From: Balanoglossus misakiensis
Lineage: Eukaryota > Hemichordata
Assembly (NCBI GenBank): GCA_040954595.2
Contig: CM082576.2
Span: forward strand, 11,098,001-11,162,000
Reading direction: 5' to 3'
DNA: 64,000 nucleotides
Shown: one piece after another, positions 23,101 through 36,841 of the stretch
Layout: each line of letters begins with the position of its first letter
Position numbering within the stretch: position 1 is the first letter of the stretch
The notes under the pieces: generated by a model
What the model was told of the DNA's origin: nothing
Databases searched by the model: none
The model's input: only the letters and a program-made list of their open reading frames with translations
Program-made: the position numbers and the translations under genes

Positions 23101-26100
23101 AAGATCGTCTGCGAGATCATTGATCACTAGGGCATGTTTAGTTTAGTGTCACAACCCCTTCGGCTATGATGGCTTGATTTGCAGCCTGGTTCCACCTTCT
23201 TTATGGCAGTCCTCGCCGGAACGGGTAGGCCAAGTCACCAACCCTGTCTTGAAAAAAAGAGTACTGCTCCAATTTGGAATGGGCATGAGCCGAAAATAGT
23301 TGTCAAAACAGGCTGAATTAAAAGCAGGGTCGTGAAGTGTTCTGATTTTTACCACAAGCGGTCTCTCCCACATCGCTGTTATGAAATAAATCTTTGAAGT
23401 ACCGATATGTAGTCAATTTTGCCATCATCCGTTGGGTTCAATAGATAACCGGGGAGAAGAAATACTCAAGTGAAATGATTTGTCTGCATTCTTGAGCAAT
23501 TCTCTGACTCTGAGCATCAGATCAGCTGCGGCACATGAATAACTATTAACAACTCTCTGTCGGTGTACATTTACATACTTCAGGGAATAGCTGATGTTAT
23601 TTCATAGTACAGTATCCAGTATGCAGTTTTTGTGGACGAATTATTATTATGCAGTGCAGATACAAGAGGAATTGTTAGATCCTTCAGTGTATAAAAAGTG
23701 AAAGTGATTGAAACTGTTGGTTTTGTCAGGCTGCATTCTGGGGTATACATGTACGTGTAACTGGAAAAGCAGGTCAGTCAACATGAAAGGGGGAAGTCGC
23801 TTTTTGGATGACTGCCCCGGTTCTATTTGCCCAACAATTGGAGTGTCTCTGGTGAAGGAGTTTGACACGTGTTGCGTACAGTGTGTACTGTGCCCGCCAT
23901 GCTCGCAGCAGGTGCAGAGGTTTGCTTGAAAGAAGTCCGTCTGTTTAGATGCGGATTTTATGGACTTCCTGTCGGGACGTTTTTAGAGTGCCGGTTTTGT
24001 GCGAAAATAGGTGGTGAGGCAGTGGACAGAGTTCAACTTGACCACATAAATTATTGCCCTGTATTATTGCATTATTTGCATTGGCACAAGAAGGAATGTC
24101 CGGGGCTACCCCGCAGGCCCATATATCACGGGGAGAAATATCTCCAATGGAAACATTTGGGGTCAAAGGGCACTTGTAATGGTGCCAAACCTGAAGATCT
24201 GTGAAAATTTGAAGAAAAAAAGTGAACAGCCGATCTTATCATGGCAAAGCCATTAAAATGTTACACGCAATCTATACACAGGTCATCAACCATTCAGGTC
24301 TGATGTTTAAGAATATACAGAAGAGATGTAACCAGATTGTACGTAACTTCCAACTTCCTGTCTGTTGGATATAGCAGGGCGAATTAAATGTTGGAAAGGT
24401 TTGACTCATTCTTGATGAGTGGAGTCTGACCAGGCTGCAGGCTGCAGCTGGAATTTTTATTTCCGAACTTCTGTGTAGGGATGACCTGGGGAGGAAGCCA
24501 AGCCCTTCAACCTCTGACAATTAAAAAAAGTGGACAACTGAAGCCACGTAAACTCGCATGTTTTATGGTACACGTAGATCTCATCTTGCTTTAAATTTTC
24601 TTTCATTGATCAGTGCCTGCAGTTGACGCCAGTTTTACGCATCACCAGGATGATAATGCGGATCGATGTCTGCATCCGTCACATAAAGTTCATGTCATTC
24701 AGAGTTCAATTGCAAAGTCTGTCCCACTTGAGTTTTAGAAAACACTGAGGACGATGAACCACAGTGAACCCAGATAAACCGAGAATACTGTTATATCTAA
24801 TGGAGCAGTTGTGATTGCAACGAGTGGGAAATTCCTCCATGGTGCCCCCCCCCCCCCCCCCCCCTTCACATCTCCTCGGCACTTGTCAACATCAGCCGGC
24901 CCTGCCCCTGACCAATGAGCACTTGGATGGACAGTCGAAGGTTGGACGTAGGCCAGAAAACCGTGCATGTTAGCAGGGTAGAGCCCTTGTAAATTGCTGA
25001 AGAATGCTCAGTATTTGAGCTGCGTAAAATTCAGGGTGAACTCAGGTCACAGCCTGGCATGCTCTCTGTACATCGGGGAGTATAGAGTCAGGAAAATAGA
25101 GTTTGTCAACAGGGAGGGTTTTTGGGGAGGAAAAAATAGCCTCCGATCAAAGACGAGAGTTATTTGGTAGTAGGAGATTAATTTGATTGTGGAAATGGAA
25201 AGAAGTGTCCAGCAGTTGTATTACTTTTACTTTTTATTCTGTGGCATTTTTTTGATCAAGTCCTTGAACCAGTGCCAGACATGCCGATGGACATGCCATG
25301 GTGATTCTGTCACTGCTGGTATGTGTCTGTGTGTCTTGTGTGTACACAAAAGTTATACTTGACCACAAAGCTAGTTTGTTTTATAAACTGAAATCTGATA
25401 TTGAATGATATCATTTTTTTGCTCTCTGTGGAGTGTCTGAGCTAGCTATCACAACAAAGTATGTGACACCTCAGGCAAACTTTAATCGGAGTATTGGCCC
25501 CAGACAATCCTGTGTCACTTTTGCAGTGTGACTGCAGTGAATTTTTGATTGGTGACCTTGGTATGTATAGTCTGAAAAGAAATATATAGCAATATATGTA
25601 ATTACTGGTATATAAATTTTGTTTCTTGCTATATCATCCAACTATTGCTATTTAATAATGGAAATAGATAAGAATTTGGAAAAAATGCATCAGAGAAGAA
25701 ACTAAACGGAATGGTACATGTACATGTAGCTATACCAGGTCAGACTTTCGAAAGTAAATGCACCAGGAATAAAAAAATAAGAGAATGAAATCATGTTATT
25801 AAGATAACAAAGAATGGAGTCACGGAGCTCAGCCTTGCTGGCATATTGTGAAATGATATATATGAAAGTGTCGACTAGCAATTCAGTGAAATATCAAAGG
25901 TTTAGACCAATGTGACACAGTCATCAATTTCTTTGAAATCTCTGCACAGACATACAAATCAAGCATCATGACATCTGTATCTACAATAGTTTACCGCCTC
26001 AGCGGACGGATCTGACTCCGATCATTAAATCAAAGCGTGAGCTGTGAACTTTTTGTCGTTGATTATAATCCGGTGATTACAGGAGAGGAAATAATTCACC

Positions 26101-27884
26101 GTATGGAAAGTGATGAAATCGTATTGTGTTCGTGGAGCGAAAGAGAAACGCTTGTGCATATCTCATAATTTGACATGAAATGTGATTTAGTGAGTTGACT
26201 TGCAGCCAGTTGATGACTGCGTTGGTCTGTCTGTCTCTGTCGGTCTGTGCGATGCTGAAGGCTGCACTGTAGAGCTGTTGCCAGGCAACCTGAGTGACAA
26301 CTTTGAAAAGAGAACACATTAGCACAGGAAGTATATTTTTTGTTTTGTTTGTAAATTGCCCAAGTATCTTCATCAGTTATGACAGACCTATGGTACAGAC
26401 ATGAACTTTGCAACTCAGTAACTGGCAGAATTGTAGAATCTTATCTTTCACTTCGGGTCTATACACATCCATGATGACTTTGCCAATTAAAGAAAACTGA
26501 TAAATTGTGGATTACCAACTTAGCTGCTTAATACAGACACTGTACCCTACATTGTTGGAGTGAAAACAACATATCCCATGAATTAAAAAGTTTTTCTCTG
26601 CCAGGCATGTCAGGGAGTAAATAACAAAACTGCAGGGCTGAAACCTGCAGATAATTACTGCACCAGAATATTTGCACTAGGGTGAAAGTTTCCCCTGCAT
26701 TGTGCACTAAAAATAGCAACTAATGACATCGCCTCTTTCACTTCACCTACAAATACTTCTACATCATCCATATTCATTGAGTTTTCACCCAAGAGTGAAA
26801 AATTCAGATGCTCCCAGCTATCAGAGTTTGTTCACACAGTCTGTGCTAGTTCTACCCTTGAGACTTCTAAACAAATGGTCTGTGCAGATGCAAAACAGGG
26901 TACTGTATAATCTAGAGCGTAAGGTATGTGAAATGTCTCAGAAGAGCGAGAGGTAATCAATCCTGTCAGTGTCGAATAATCTGGTACTTTCTTCAGTGAG
27001 TAACTTTTACAAGTGTCAAAACACAATGCTGTTTCTCTTTGTGAGTTGCAAGTTTTTGGCATCATGAGACACTATCATGGTAATACTGACACTGTGCCAT
27101 TCTGTGGGTTCAAACCATTTTGAAACATTACATGTACAGTAAAACACATGATTTCACCATTTTCTTTCTGTAATGTATTTCATTCACATCTACATTATAT
27201 TTCACTCACAGCATGCATCAAATGTGGTTCTTTTCAGGTCAAAGGAAAAACGCAAGATCTTTTCGACCAGGTTGTTGCCTCGCTCGGAATTCAAGAAAGT
27301 CAGTTTTTTGGCTTGGCAATCCAACAAGGTAAGCCTGTTCGTGAAGGTGTATCGTTGCTTGAATTTAATTCCCTTGAATGTGAGTGAGGGATCTGGAGGA
27401 ACCCACAGCACATACTATACAAAAACATAATCATGATTATTAACATTTCACAATGTGTAGAAAATTGCAGATAAATGGTGTTTTACTTTGCACAATCATA
27501 GTGGCATTATCAATGGACACGTGCACTCGCTGCATATTGAAAGAAATCCTGTAACTTCCTGAAATATGCTGCGAGTGCATGGGACATAGATGTACGGTAC
27601 CCATGTCCCCCTGTTTATAAAAGGAAAGAGAGAGAGAGAGAGCAAACTCTGAGACCCCTGGCATGTGTTGCCATCATCGTTTACAGGGCGGTAAAATATG
27701 CCACTCTGACTACCAGTGATGTGGTGTGTTTTGGTCCTCATTCCCCTCTTCTCCGCTTTCAGACGGAGAGTTTGAATTCCTGGATTTCAAAGTGAAGCTG
27801 TCCAAGTATGCTCCCAAGGCGTGGAAGAACAGTCCGGGATCTGTAAGTTCACACATGCACGCAGGCACGCACACACATGCACAT

Positions 27885-27927
<43 letters not shown>

Positions 27928-30900
27928 GTAGTTGATACTCTGAGGCAGTTGACGAAAATGCTACCACTGATAGCTCTGCTAATTGGCTTGTCAGTTTCCA
28001 CATGCCCTTGGCAAGTTAATGGACGCAGAATATTTCAAATACCACATATTTTATGATTGTACCTTGTATTTCACGCTGGTTAAAGTATGCAATTAAAATT
28101 GATGAAGAAGTACATGTAGAAAGAGAATTTAGCACAAAAAGGATACGATAATGTTAGGGTTAAGAAATTTGTTTACGTCAAAAGCTGCTGTAAAACTAAG
28201 AAATTGTACATACTGTGATACAAAGTATAATTGGTTGTGAAGGAGGAAAGTTTGACTCGTGACAATTTTCATGAATCTGACGGTTTTTCAATAAACTTTG
28301 AAGATGACAACACCACATAATGCGCTTGTGCAATTAGAGTGCAGAGAAGTGTCAGGGTTACGTCCCCAGAGAATGTTTACAGCCAGGCATTCCATTTTCA
28401 AGTACACTGAAATTTGAAGGGAAAGTTTGTTGTCCGTTAGAAAGCATTAGGAGAGGGGGGAGGTTCATGAGAACACTTTTGGTATTGTATTGATTGACAC
28501 CAGCTCGGAATGACAGACATTCCACCGGGGGCCCAGGGATCAACTCTCACCATGGTGAAAACTATAAATTACATTTCAAATTGGTACATTAACCTCACGC
28601 ACACCATCCATTCCTAGGCCTATCACGTTTCGCTAGACCTACCTTACCAGGCAGGTCGGTTTTTTATGTTTTTCAGCCAACAACTTCACTTGAATGACGA
28701 TGCCATCTTTTGAAGTTGTAATCTGTTGTTTATTATTTCATCTGAAGGTAGAATGCGGCTCGAAAATCCAAGTCTTAAACGTTCTCTCATACATGTATTT
28801 TGCTAAAGGCAACTTTTATCGGTTAATCTCTCTTAAAATTGAGAATAAAAATCGGAGATCACCATGCAGAATTTGAATGACAGAGCAAGACTATTGTCAA
28901 ATTGTCTCAAATTCAAAATTCAAAATGGCTGCCAATCTCTGTGTTAAGTCAGACAATTTAAAGTAGTGATTTTTATGAAAACAAGATGGCGAACACCCAT
29001 TTTTCTTCTGTTGTTTTCAAAAAGACTCACCACATGCTTTTAAATATTGATAAATCAGATTTTACTGATAGACTGGTATTTAAAAGTCAAAACAACCACA
29101 AAATGTTCTGCCATCAACAGACGATAGGACCATGTGCACACATGAGCAAACTACAAAAGATTAGGAACTCATATGATCTTTGACTCCAGCCCCTGTCTGA
29201 TGTGAAGTGTGTATGTGTTGGAATGAAAAGTACTCATGAACTCTCCTTCAGTTCAATGAATCGTCACACACTGTCTTAGATTTGTAGTTAATAAGTAGGG
29301 TAGCGACACCCGCTTTCCATATAAATTACTCCCAGACGAGACCAAGACAGGTAATGAGTGATGTGCTCTTTCAAATATGTCAGTTCTAATTTTATTCATA
29401 TATCTCATGTTTCTGTTGATTTCTCCCCAGGGTGCCGACAAGTCAGGCAAACCAATTTTCACCGTCTATTTTAAAGTGCAATTTTATGCTGAGCATGTCA
29501 ACTTAATTACGTAAGTATCTTCGGTAGACGGGGGCGCGCTGCTGGGGGGCGAGGAAATTAGCCGCATTGTAGCTATTTTGCTGGAATGCCCCGTCCCAGA
29601 CAAGACGTGTTTCAGCCAGAGTCCAGTTGGCTGTGAGAATATTTGGTATTGTACATGCAATAATTTCTGCAATGTTACATCGGTAGATTTTTAGCTCAGT
29701 CACGTGCCTTTGAATTAAATTTTTATGGGAAGAATTTATCCTTTTTTAATTAAATCTCGGACTCAAGACATCAAGGTGACTGAATTTACCTATACTGATG
29801 CTAGATATATGAATGTTTTTTTGCAATGTTGTGGGACATGGTACTGTTGTAAGGCATGTGTGTTCAATAGCGAGATTGTTGAAGACAGATCGTGTCACTC
29901 TGACCCAGACATGGCAGGTAGTATTGTGTCCAAGAGTTTATGTAATTCAAACCTGTGGTCGGCACACATCTTTCTTTGGGAAATCACTCCTCATTCTGAT
30001 CATTGTCTTAAAGTTGTGACATGATCGATATGGCATGTTGAGACTGTCGTGACCCGACCGTTGCGGCATGTGCTCGAGGAGGCCACTTTTGTATGGCTGT
30101 GTTGAAGTGATACATGTCTCCAGAAAGTTCTCCTGAGAGGGGAGACTTGGATATTCAGAATACACTGATGACAGGGGAGAAAGAGAGGGAGAGACAGACA
30201 GATGGACAGAGAGACACACACAGACAGAGACAATCAGATGGAAAAAGACAGACAGACTGACATACAGACAGAGAGGCTATTTAACAGAGACAATATGCTG
30301 AAAGACCGACAGAAACAGACACACAATCTTAGACAGACAGTCAAACTGAAGACAGACATACAGAGACCGACACACAGAGAGGGAGTGAGAGAGACAGACA
30401 GACACACACTCACACAGAGAAAGGAAACAACCAGTAAAGGTGACAGTTTCTTGGCTGATAGCTATTTTGTTACAGTGCCAGAAAAGGTCAGGAGGCTTGA
30501 CCTGTGCCGACCTTTCCCTGCATAGACTGCCGGTTTGTTTTTCTCCGTGGCATGCTATCGCCACAAACATACCAAACATCTGCTGAATTTATTTCTCATA
30601 ATTTGAATGATAAGGTTTCAGATTAGACAGGATTCGATTTCAGCGGCATGGTCCAAGATGTTTTAGTTTGGCGTGGCTCTTGCCGTTTGCTAGAATGTAC
30701 TGGAGAATGGCCAGACTTCAGTGTTGATGCATGGCAGATGACTTTTTTCCTGCGAGCTAAATGCTTTTATTACCAAGGTTGAACTTCAATGATAGGATTT
30801 AAACATTGTCCTGTTTCAGCTTCCTGCAGTGAAATTATTAATCGGGCTATGTATTTGACATAACCTGTTTCTGAAGAAAACTTTAGAATGATGTCATAGG

Positions 30901-33900
30901 TCACCAAGGGGTCAGGGTGCAGAGGGTTATAGTGATTGGTTAATAGTTTTATGTCATAATTGTCTTGTTTGTGCACAATTAACCACAGAAACTTTTTGAC
31001 AGTCTCCTGTCATCACCACATTTAGACTCGTCTAAGTTGCTCAGTGTTTGGCTGCTGAGAATAACTTTTCATGGCTAGCTGAAAATTTACTGTTTGCGAA
31101 AATTTACAGTATTTTATCCCGCCTGTGTTTCCATTTCAGAGATGATGCAGCGCGGTATCACTACTACCTCCAACTACGACACAATGTGCTTGAAACTCCC
31201 CTGCCATGTAGCGAAGAGAATTATTTCCTTCTCTCTGCCTATGCACTGCAAGCAGACACCGGCAACTATCTAAGTGCCATTCATAAAAAGAATTATTTTG
31301 AACCCGAAAAATATTTTCCTAAATGGGTGAGTATACGGCGTCTATGAGACATTTAGAATATTCAAAATGGCTGCATGTGTGTTAGATATACGTTAGGGTT
31401 TGGCCTGACCTGTAGATAAAAGCTGTACATTTACTTTAAAAAAAAGATAAAAACGTCATTAGTTATGTCAAAAGGAATTTTTTGCCCTAAAAACCAAACA
31501 TACCGGGTATTCTACATGGTGGTATTTGAAGATTTGTCTTTTTCGTTCAGGTGCTAGAAAGGCGAGGGGAAGACTACATAATCGGCAATATCCCCGGTAT
31601 GCATAGAGACCAAAGAGGAATGAGCAAAACAGAAGCCCACATTGAATTCATCAAGCAGGCTTCAAGCTGTTTAGAACATGTCATGCATTTCTACAGTGTG
31701 AAAAAGGTGAGGAGTTGTGGCCATCAACCGCATGCATGTGTGTATGCATGCGGATCTCTGACAATACATGTAGCTTTTTAATTGAGTTGGTAACTTTCCC
31801 TGTCCTGTGATTGGCTAGTGTGTGCCCAGACAGGAATTTTGTCTGGTTAAAGTATTTGAGTTGAAAAGGATGGCTTCAAGTTTGTTTGTCCGAATTCCGC
31901 ATGTCCTTGAAGGGTACTGTGTGTGTTTCCACTCAATTGAGTTTACCTGTTTTTGTTCTTTTGGCATTTACTGTTTTAATTTGGACTGTGCATTGATTCA
32001 AATGATTTAGATGAACAGAACTGGCATGAATAAAACAAAATTCTCTCAATGGGATTGTGTTAAAATGCATATTACCATTTCGCCAAAGAGATGAGGAGAT
32101 GAATGAAACTGTTTTAGGATGGGCATATAGAGACCACCACAGCAACTTTCAGTTTCACTCTTTCTCCCTGTCAGCACCCATATCCCATTGAAAACATTGG
32201 GGTTGTTCCGAACCTCCACTTGCAAGAAGTTTATGAGGGCTTTAATATACATGGCTGTGGGAGGCAAAGAATCTTATAGTTTCAGAAAAAATGATTGAAC
32301 AAGGCACTGACAGTAATTTCCAAATGGTGATTTATCAGTGAAACTGAAACATTTCAGATCATGATAGGTGATGACAAGTTAGCGCTGACTGTGGTCCAGT
32401 CCCTCAAGTGCAAATGAGCAGTTGTGTAATTATGCTACAAAAAGGGCCTCGGAATTTTTTCGTTAGATACTAAAGAAAGGCCGACAGCATTCTCTCATGC
32501 CGGTGATAGTTGTTGTTTTTCTTCTCCTCCGAAAGGAGCCGCAATTCAAGGTTACTGTACCATTGCAAATGTGCAAATGTAACGCATTCCACATTCCAAC
32601 TCCAGTGGAAAAAATATTAGGGGGATTCAGAGCGAGCGAGGGCATTGTTATTGACAAGGTTGCATCCTTGGGGGGGGGGGGAGGGGGGGGGGGGAGATCA
32701 CATTTCAACCTGGTCTGGCATTCCTTCTACCTCACAGGTTGATTGAGACACGCGCGGCTCTTTCATGAAAGACAGGGACGCCGCGAAAAAACACACACAA
32801 CTGTCACATCCCAAAAACACCCGCCCGCCCGCCCGCACACACTGCACCACACACATGGCTTAGATTACGCATTGAATACATTATCCGCCTCTCGGTGGGA
32901 CGAAAATAGAAGCTGATCAACCCCCGTGCCAATCGGAATTATTTCTGGTTTTCATTTGCAGAATAAGTCTGATAGTATCCCTTACATACTCATTGGCATC
33001 TGTACAAAAGGGCTGCAGATATACTATGAGGTAGGCATGCGTGAACAAGCTTTGGTGGCTGTTCTTTTTTCTTCTTCTTCTAATTTGGAATCTGAAGACT
33101 CTGTGTCCAGTCTCATCTCGTACATTCCAGTGGGTTCAAAGGCAAGACTTTCCGCTGAGATGATCTGTATGGAGATATTGCATCATGAGTTGCTGTATTC
33201 ACATTTTGCCGATAAAGTTATTTTTTATGATCATTTAGTGTTTCTGAAATAAAAAGTGAAATGACATTAATCAAAAATAATTATTTTGCAAGTGTGGAAT
33301 GAATACCAATGACGTACATTTGAATAAAATTCTCTTTTCAAATTATTGTTGATACTTTTTCTAGAAGTTGCTTAGTGGCTTTTTCTGTGAATTAAATGTC
33401 TGTGTTCTCTATTTCACAGGACGTAGGTGGTACCAAGTATTTGAAGTATGACTACCCGTGGAATTCGATAAGAAAATTACACTTTGAGGTAGGGAGACGC
33501 TGCAGCACCATGGCGATATCATCACTCGTTAACACTATCATTGTGTGCAGCTAATTGAGAACCCAACCACAGGGTAAACGTAATGGACACTCAGAGCTAG
33601 ACTGGGGGTTCCTGTGTGAAGAGAGCCTTTGACCTTGGCTTGCTTAATATCATTACTCCTGACACCATTCTTCTTACATTGGTGGAAATACCTTCTTGAA
33701 AGTGGATCCTTGAACACAGAGAGTCTTAAATGCTCTTCAATTCAAGCGTCTGTTTTGCAGCTGGAACATTCAACTTTAATGGCTGCTGGCTGCTTTTTAC
33801 CAGCTATTGTTTCATATCTCTCTTTGATGTGCTCAGTAAAAAATGATCACCACTATCCCACAGAGGGGCTCAGTATTGTAACGTTTCTGAAGTGATTGAG

Positions 33901-36841
33901 TTATCAGTGTGCCAGATGTTTTGCACTTGTATGCATAAAGTCACGTTTGGTGTTGTTCTTTTTTTTTCTGTCCCAACAGAAAAAGAAGTTTGAAATCCAA
34001 GCGGAAGGAGTCCCTGAATCAAGAAAATTGGTCTATCACTGTGCCTCTGACTCAAGGTAAAGAAAATCTGCAATTTCCATATACACCCTGCATATGTACC
34101 AACCAGTAGATACTTTGAACTTCCAAACGCGTGACCTCTGTGAAAAAAATCAAATTAAGGAAAGCAGCAAGTGTTCCCAGTACTCGGGGAATCACCAGTA
34201 ATTTCTGGAATTCTTAAGTACAACAAAAACAGTTTGACTGTTTATTTTGTCTCTGTTTCCAGCGAGTTGTTCTAATTTTCTGGATTCCCCGGGATAAGAT
34301 GTGAGAAGGACAGGCACTCTGGGAGTGGAATGTACTGTTCAGTATTAATAAAACACTTGACTTCCTGAGTACTCTTGGCTAAAAGGACAGGTCCAATCCC
34401 GAGAGACCTTTAGTACTCCATTCCACTATTAGTCTATGGTGACACAGAAAGGATTTGGCCGTGCTGAGTTTAAAGCTATAGTAGCATTGAGATTTCCAAA
34501 AACAAAACTTCAATGGTGCAAGCTTTCTAATCACTGAAAAGAAACATATTTGAATGCATTTTCCATGCTAAATTTCATTGTTTACGATTGACTCCATGTG
34601 CCAGGGCGAAAAGTATACTCCAGCTTTGCAAAGTAACCCATGTCTTCCAACTCCACACACAAGTCATTGTGGACAAACTCAAGAAAATCGACCTGGCCAA
34701 CGAGAAGAAAAAGTACCGGGAGTCGTATGTCAGCGGCGACTTGGAATGGGAGCTGGAGCAGATGCTGGCTGCTGGCGGCGCCGGTGGTGGCACCAACCCG
34801 GAGAGAGAACTGCAGAGGAATTCTGTGATCAGCACCGGAAGTTCGAACACCACGTCAGGAATTGTCAGCGATGACAAGCTTGAACCTGTCTTCGATAAAA
34901 GTTTGACAGAAGGTGAGCACCACCGCATATTGTGTAGTTCTAGCTATTTGTGTAATCTTTGTTTTGATGTGTGATCTGCACTTGTGTCATAAATAATCAT
35001 TTTTGTCTGTTTCGCCCACAGAGGATGAGGAAATCGAGTACATGATCACTGGTCCACCCTTCATCGACCTGTGCAGTGTCAATTTTGAATTTACAGGACC
35101 TGTTGATCAGGACTATGTGCCCAGAGGAAGCCTCAGTTTCACCGATTCTGAATCGGGACTGGCAAGTAAGAGCAGATTTTAAATTGTGTCTTATTTCAGT
35201 GTCTTTTTTTGTTCAAAGGAGTGATACATGTACATAACCGTGGTCATTTCTGCACAACAGTGGCTATTTTAGCATGGTACAAGAAGTAAAGTGAGAATAT
35301 GTAGTTTAAACACAGAACACAAATGCTGAAAAAAGACAAAAATTACAGTCAGTGAAACTTACTGGATTTAAGAAACGATCCAGGTGTAAAATACAAAGAT
35401 ATTGTGAGCAAACGTTTATGAAACTGAAATTTGTGAAATCTCTTGAAAAATGCAAACTGCACAAAAATGTGATAAATATGTCTGTTTACACATTTTCTAG
35501 TGAATCCACTTGACCACGGTGAGTACGCAGAGAGGTACGCACTAACTCAGCCGGTGGAAACGTCCATACTTCTCGAAGAAACGCCGGTCAAAGTGAAACA
35601 GAGCATGGAACAGAAGAACAGACACTCGCAGGGATATTTCAGTATTACTGGACAAAGTGAACACACAGATTCCGAGTGGAGTCTGGAAGAAGATGTAAGT
35701 AAAACCTATTGGCACAATCATCGCAGTTACGACGATCCTCACACTGCTTCCAAAGTACACTTTGGTCGCGTGACCTACTGTCTTGTATCATTTTTATGGA
35801 TTAACTTCCTGAAAAGGAAACAATATAGAATTCAAATGGAATTGAGACAATGTCTCAACAAGTAAGCATTTTACAACATGTGGAAATAACAGTTTAAAGA
35901 AAAAGATGATGACAAAAATGTTTTTTTATTTCAGGTAATCTTCTTTTAGTTTAGATTAACACACTGATATTTAATATTTGGTGAAATTGTATACACATGA
36001 ACCAAAGGGAATAAATTTTTTAACTGTTTTAAAATCCCGTCCATGCATTTTTCAGATTGAAATTATGATTGATCATCGCACCAGTCTGGAATCCAAACGC
36101 ATGGACAATACCCTCACAGCAACTGTGATTGCAACACCAGTCATACAGACCACACCAACATATGCGGAGCCGCAGTATGAAACGCAGCCTGCGGGCGTCT
36201 CGACAGGGGCGGACCTGTCGCCCAGACAGACACAGGAACAGAGTGTGCACGAGGAGCTGACAAAACTGAGGCGATCGATAGACGCTGAGACCGACGTGCC
36301 TCTGTTGAGCGCGCTGTGCAACGACAAGTCGCTGCTGGCGCTGGCACAGAAGCAGCAGGAGGGCATCCAGCCGGAGATGCCGCCGCCGCTCAGCCGGCAG
36401 GAGACCACGGAGAGCCACGCCAGCAGCACCAGCTCCACGCTGAAGGAGCGGACGTCCCGGAACACCTCCCTCAACACCCTGATCGTGGACAGCAACAGCT
36501 CGGTGGAGTCGGACAACAACAACTCCAAGGCGGCGGCCGCCGGCGTCAACGGCCTCCAGCGTTACTGCAACGGCCTGCAGGGCGGACTCAACAAGCACCA
36601 GACCCTGCCCACCCTCTCCGGCGCGGGCCGGCTGGAGTACGACGGCAAGCTGCACGTGGACACGGCGCTGGCCAACTCGGCCGACGGCAGAATCAAGTGC
36701 CAGACACTGCCGGCCAAAATGAGTGCTGGGGGACACGTCATACCCGTTGGCCACCAAGAGGACATTTTTAGAGAAGACAAAACGTCTTTCTCAGCGCCAA
36801 ATTTATCCCCTCAGCCGTTGGTCGTCAGTCCGGGGTGCTAG
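14143..36841 (+). CDS. FRMD6: FRMD6 (willin)-like FERM-domain protein
   Basis: Cortical FERM adaptor; vertebrate FRMD6 and its relative Expanded act upstream of Hippo signalling and at cell junctions. Coding exons: 14143-14196, 22255-22419, 27238-27328, 27763-27842, 29431-29510, 31140-31326, 31551-31706, 32962-33030, 33420-33488, 33980-34056, 34605-34912, 35022-35165, 35501-35694, 36056-36841. Phases fit throughout: 2460 nt, 819 residues. The F1 lobe starts near residue 50. F2 carries AARYHYYLQLRHNVL, YALQADTGNY and NYFEPEKYFPKW (residues 157-219), very close to human FRMD6. F3 runs to about residue 375, followed by KKKYRESYVSGDLEWE, which matches human KKQYRESYISDNLDLD. The start at 14143 precedes a good GTAAAG donor. 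The last exon adds about 260 residues, Ser/Thr-rich and GC-rich, that I cannot align with the shorter human protein (about 620 residues). Intron 1 is 8 kb. It is orthologous to the vertebrate FRMD6/FRMD1 pair rather than to one of them. Confidence 0.9.
17620..17663. repeat. Pair of adjacent near-identical hairpins
   Basis: GTCCCTCCA-TGG-TGGAGGGAC (9-bp arms, 3-base loop) is followed directly by CCCTCCA-AGG-TGGAGGG. It looks like a small duplicated palindrome. No function is assigned. Confidence 0.5.
21402..21431 (+). other. Candidate alternative first coding exon of FRMD6
   Basis: ATG in fair context (GTGCAATGG), then ten codons MAVEGGSSVQ and a possible donor CAA|GTAGTA in phase 0, which is the phase needed to join FRMD6 exon 2 at 22255. 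If the frame is not spliced it runs to 21590 and encodes a hydrophobic tail of no known type. Weak evidence. Confidence 0.25.
22420..27237 (+). other. FRMD6 intron 2
   Basis: 4.8-kb intron. No gene supported. It includes a poly-C tract near 24845-24864. Open frames on either strand lack splice context and known domains. Confidence 0.55.
27885..27925 (+). repeat. (CA)n microsatellite
   Basis: About 20 uninterrupted CA units in FRMD6 intron 4, preceded by degenerate CA/GCAC repeats from about 27850, starting a few bases after the exon 4 donor. Confidence 0.9.
30180..30425 (+). repeat. Imperfect GACA/GAGA-rich repeat
   Basis: Long purine-rich tract of GACAGA, CAGACAGA and ACACAGAGA units in FRMD6 intron 5. 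Open frames across it on both strands are repeat artefacts. Confidence 0.85.
31728..31753. repeat. Perfect 10-bp-arm hairpin
   Basis: CCGCATGCAT and its complement flank GTGTGT, about 20 bases after the FRMD6 exon 7 donor. It could influence splicing or be chance in CATG-rich DNA. Confidence 0.5.
32670..32694 (+). repeat. Poly-G tract
   Basis: Run of 24 G with one interrupting A in FRMD6 intron 7. A CCCG microsatellite follows at 32821-32836. Confidence 0.85.

Noticed and set aside
23164-23373. 69-codon minus-strand ORF in FRMD6 intron 2
   Set aside because: No similarity that I recognise, no splice context and no signs of a transposon end; left as unexplained intron sequence.
30202-30579. 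ORFs of about 100 codons on both strands
   Set aside because: They are translations of the GACA/GAGA repeat tract.
36029-36771. Long antisense and alternate-frame ORFs (up to 242 codons) over the last FRMD6 exon
   Set aside because: The exon is GC-rich, so stops are rare in all frames. The sense frame joins the FERM exons in phase and ends with a proper stop; the others have repeat-like composition.
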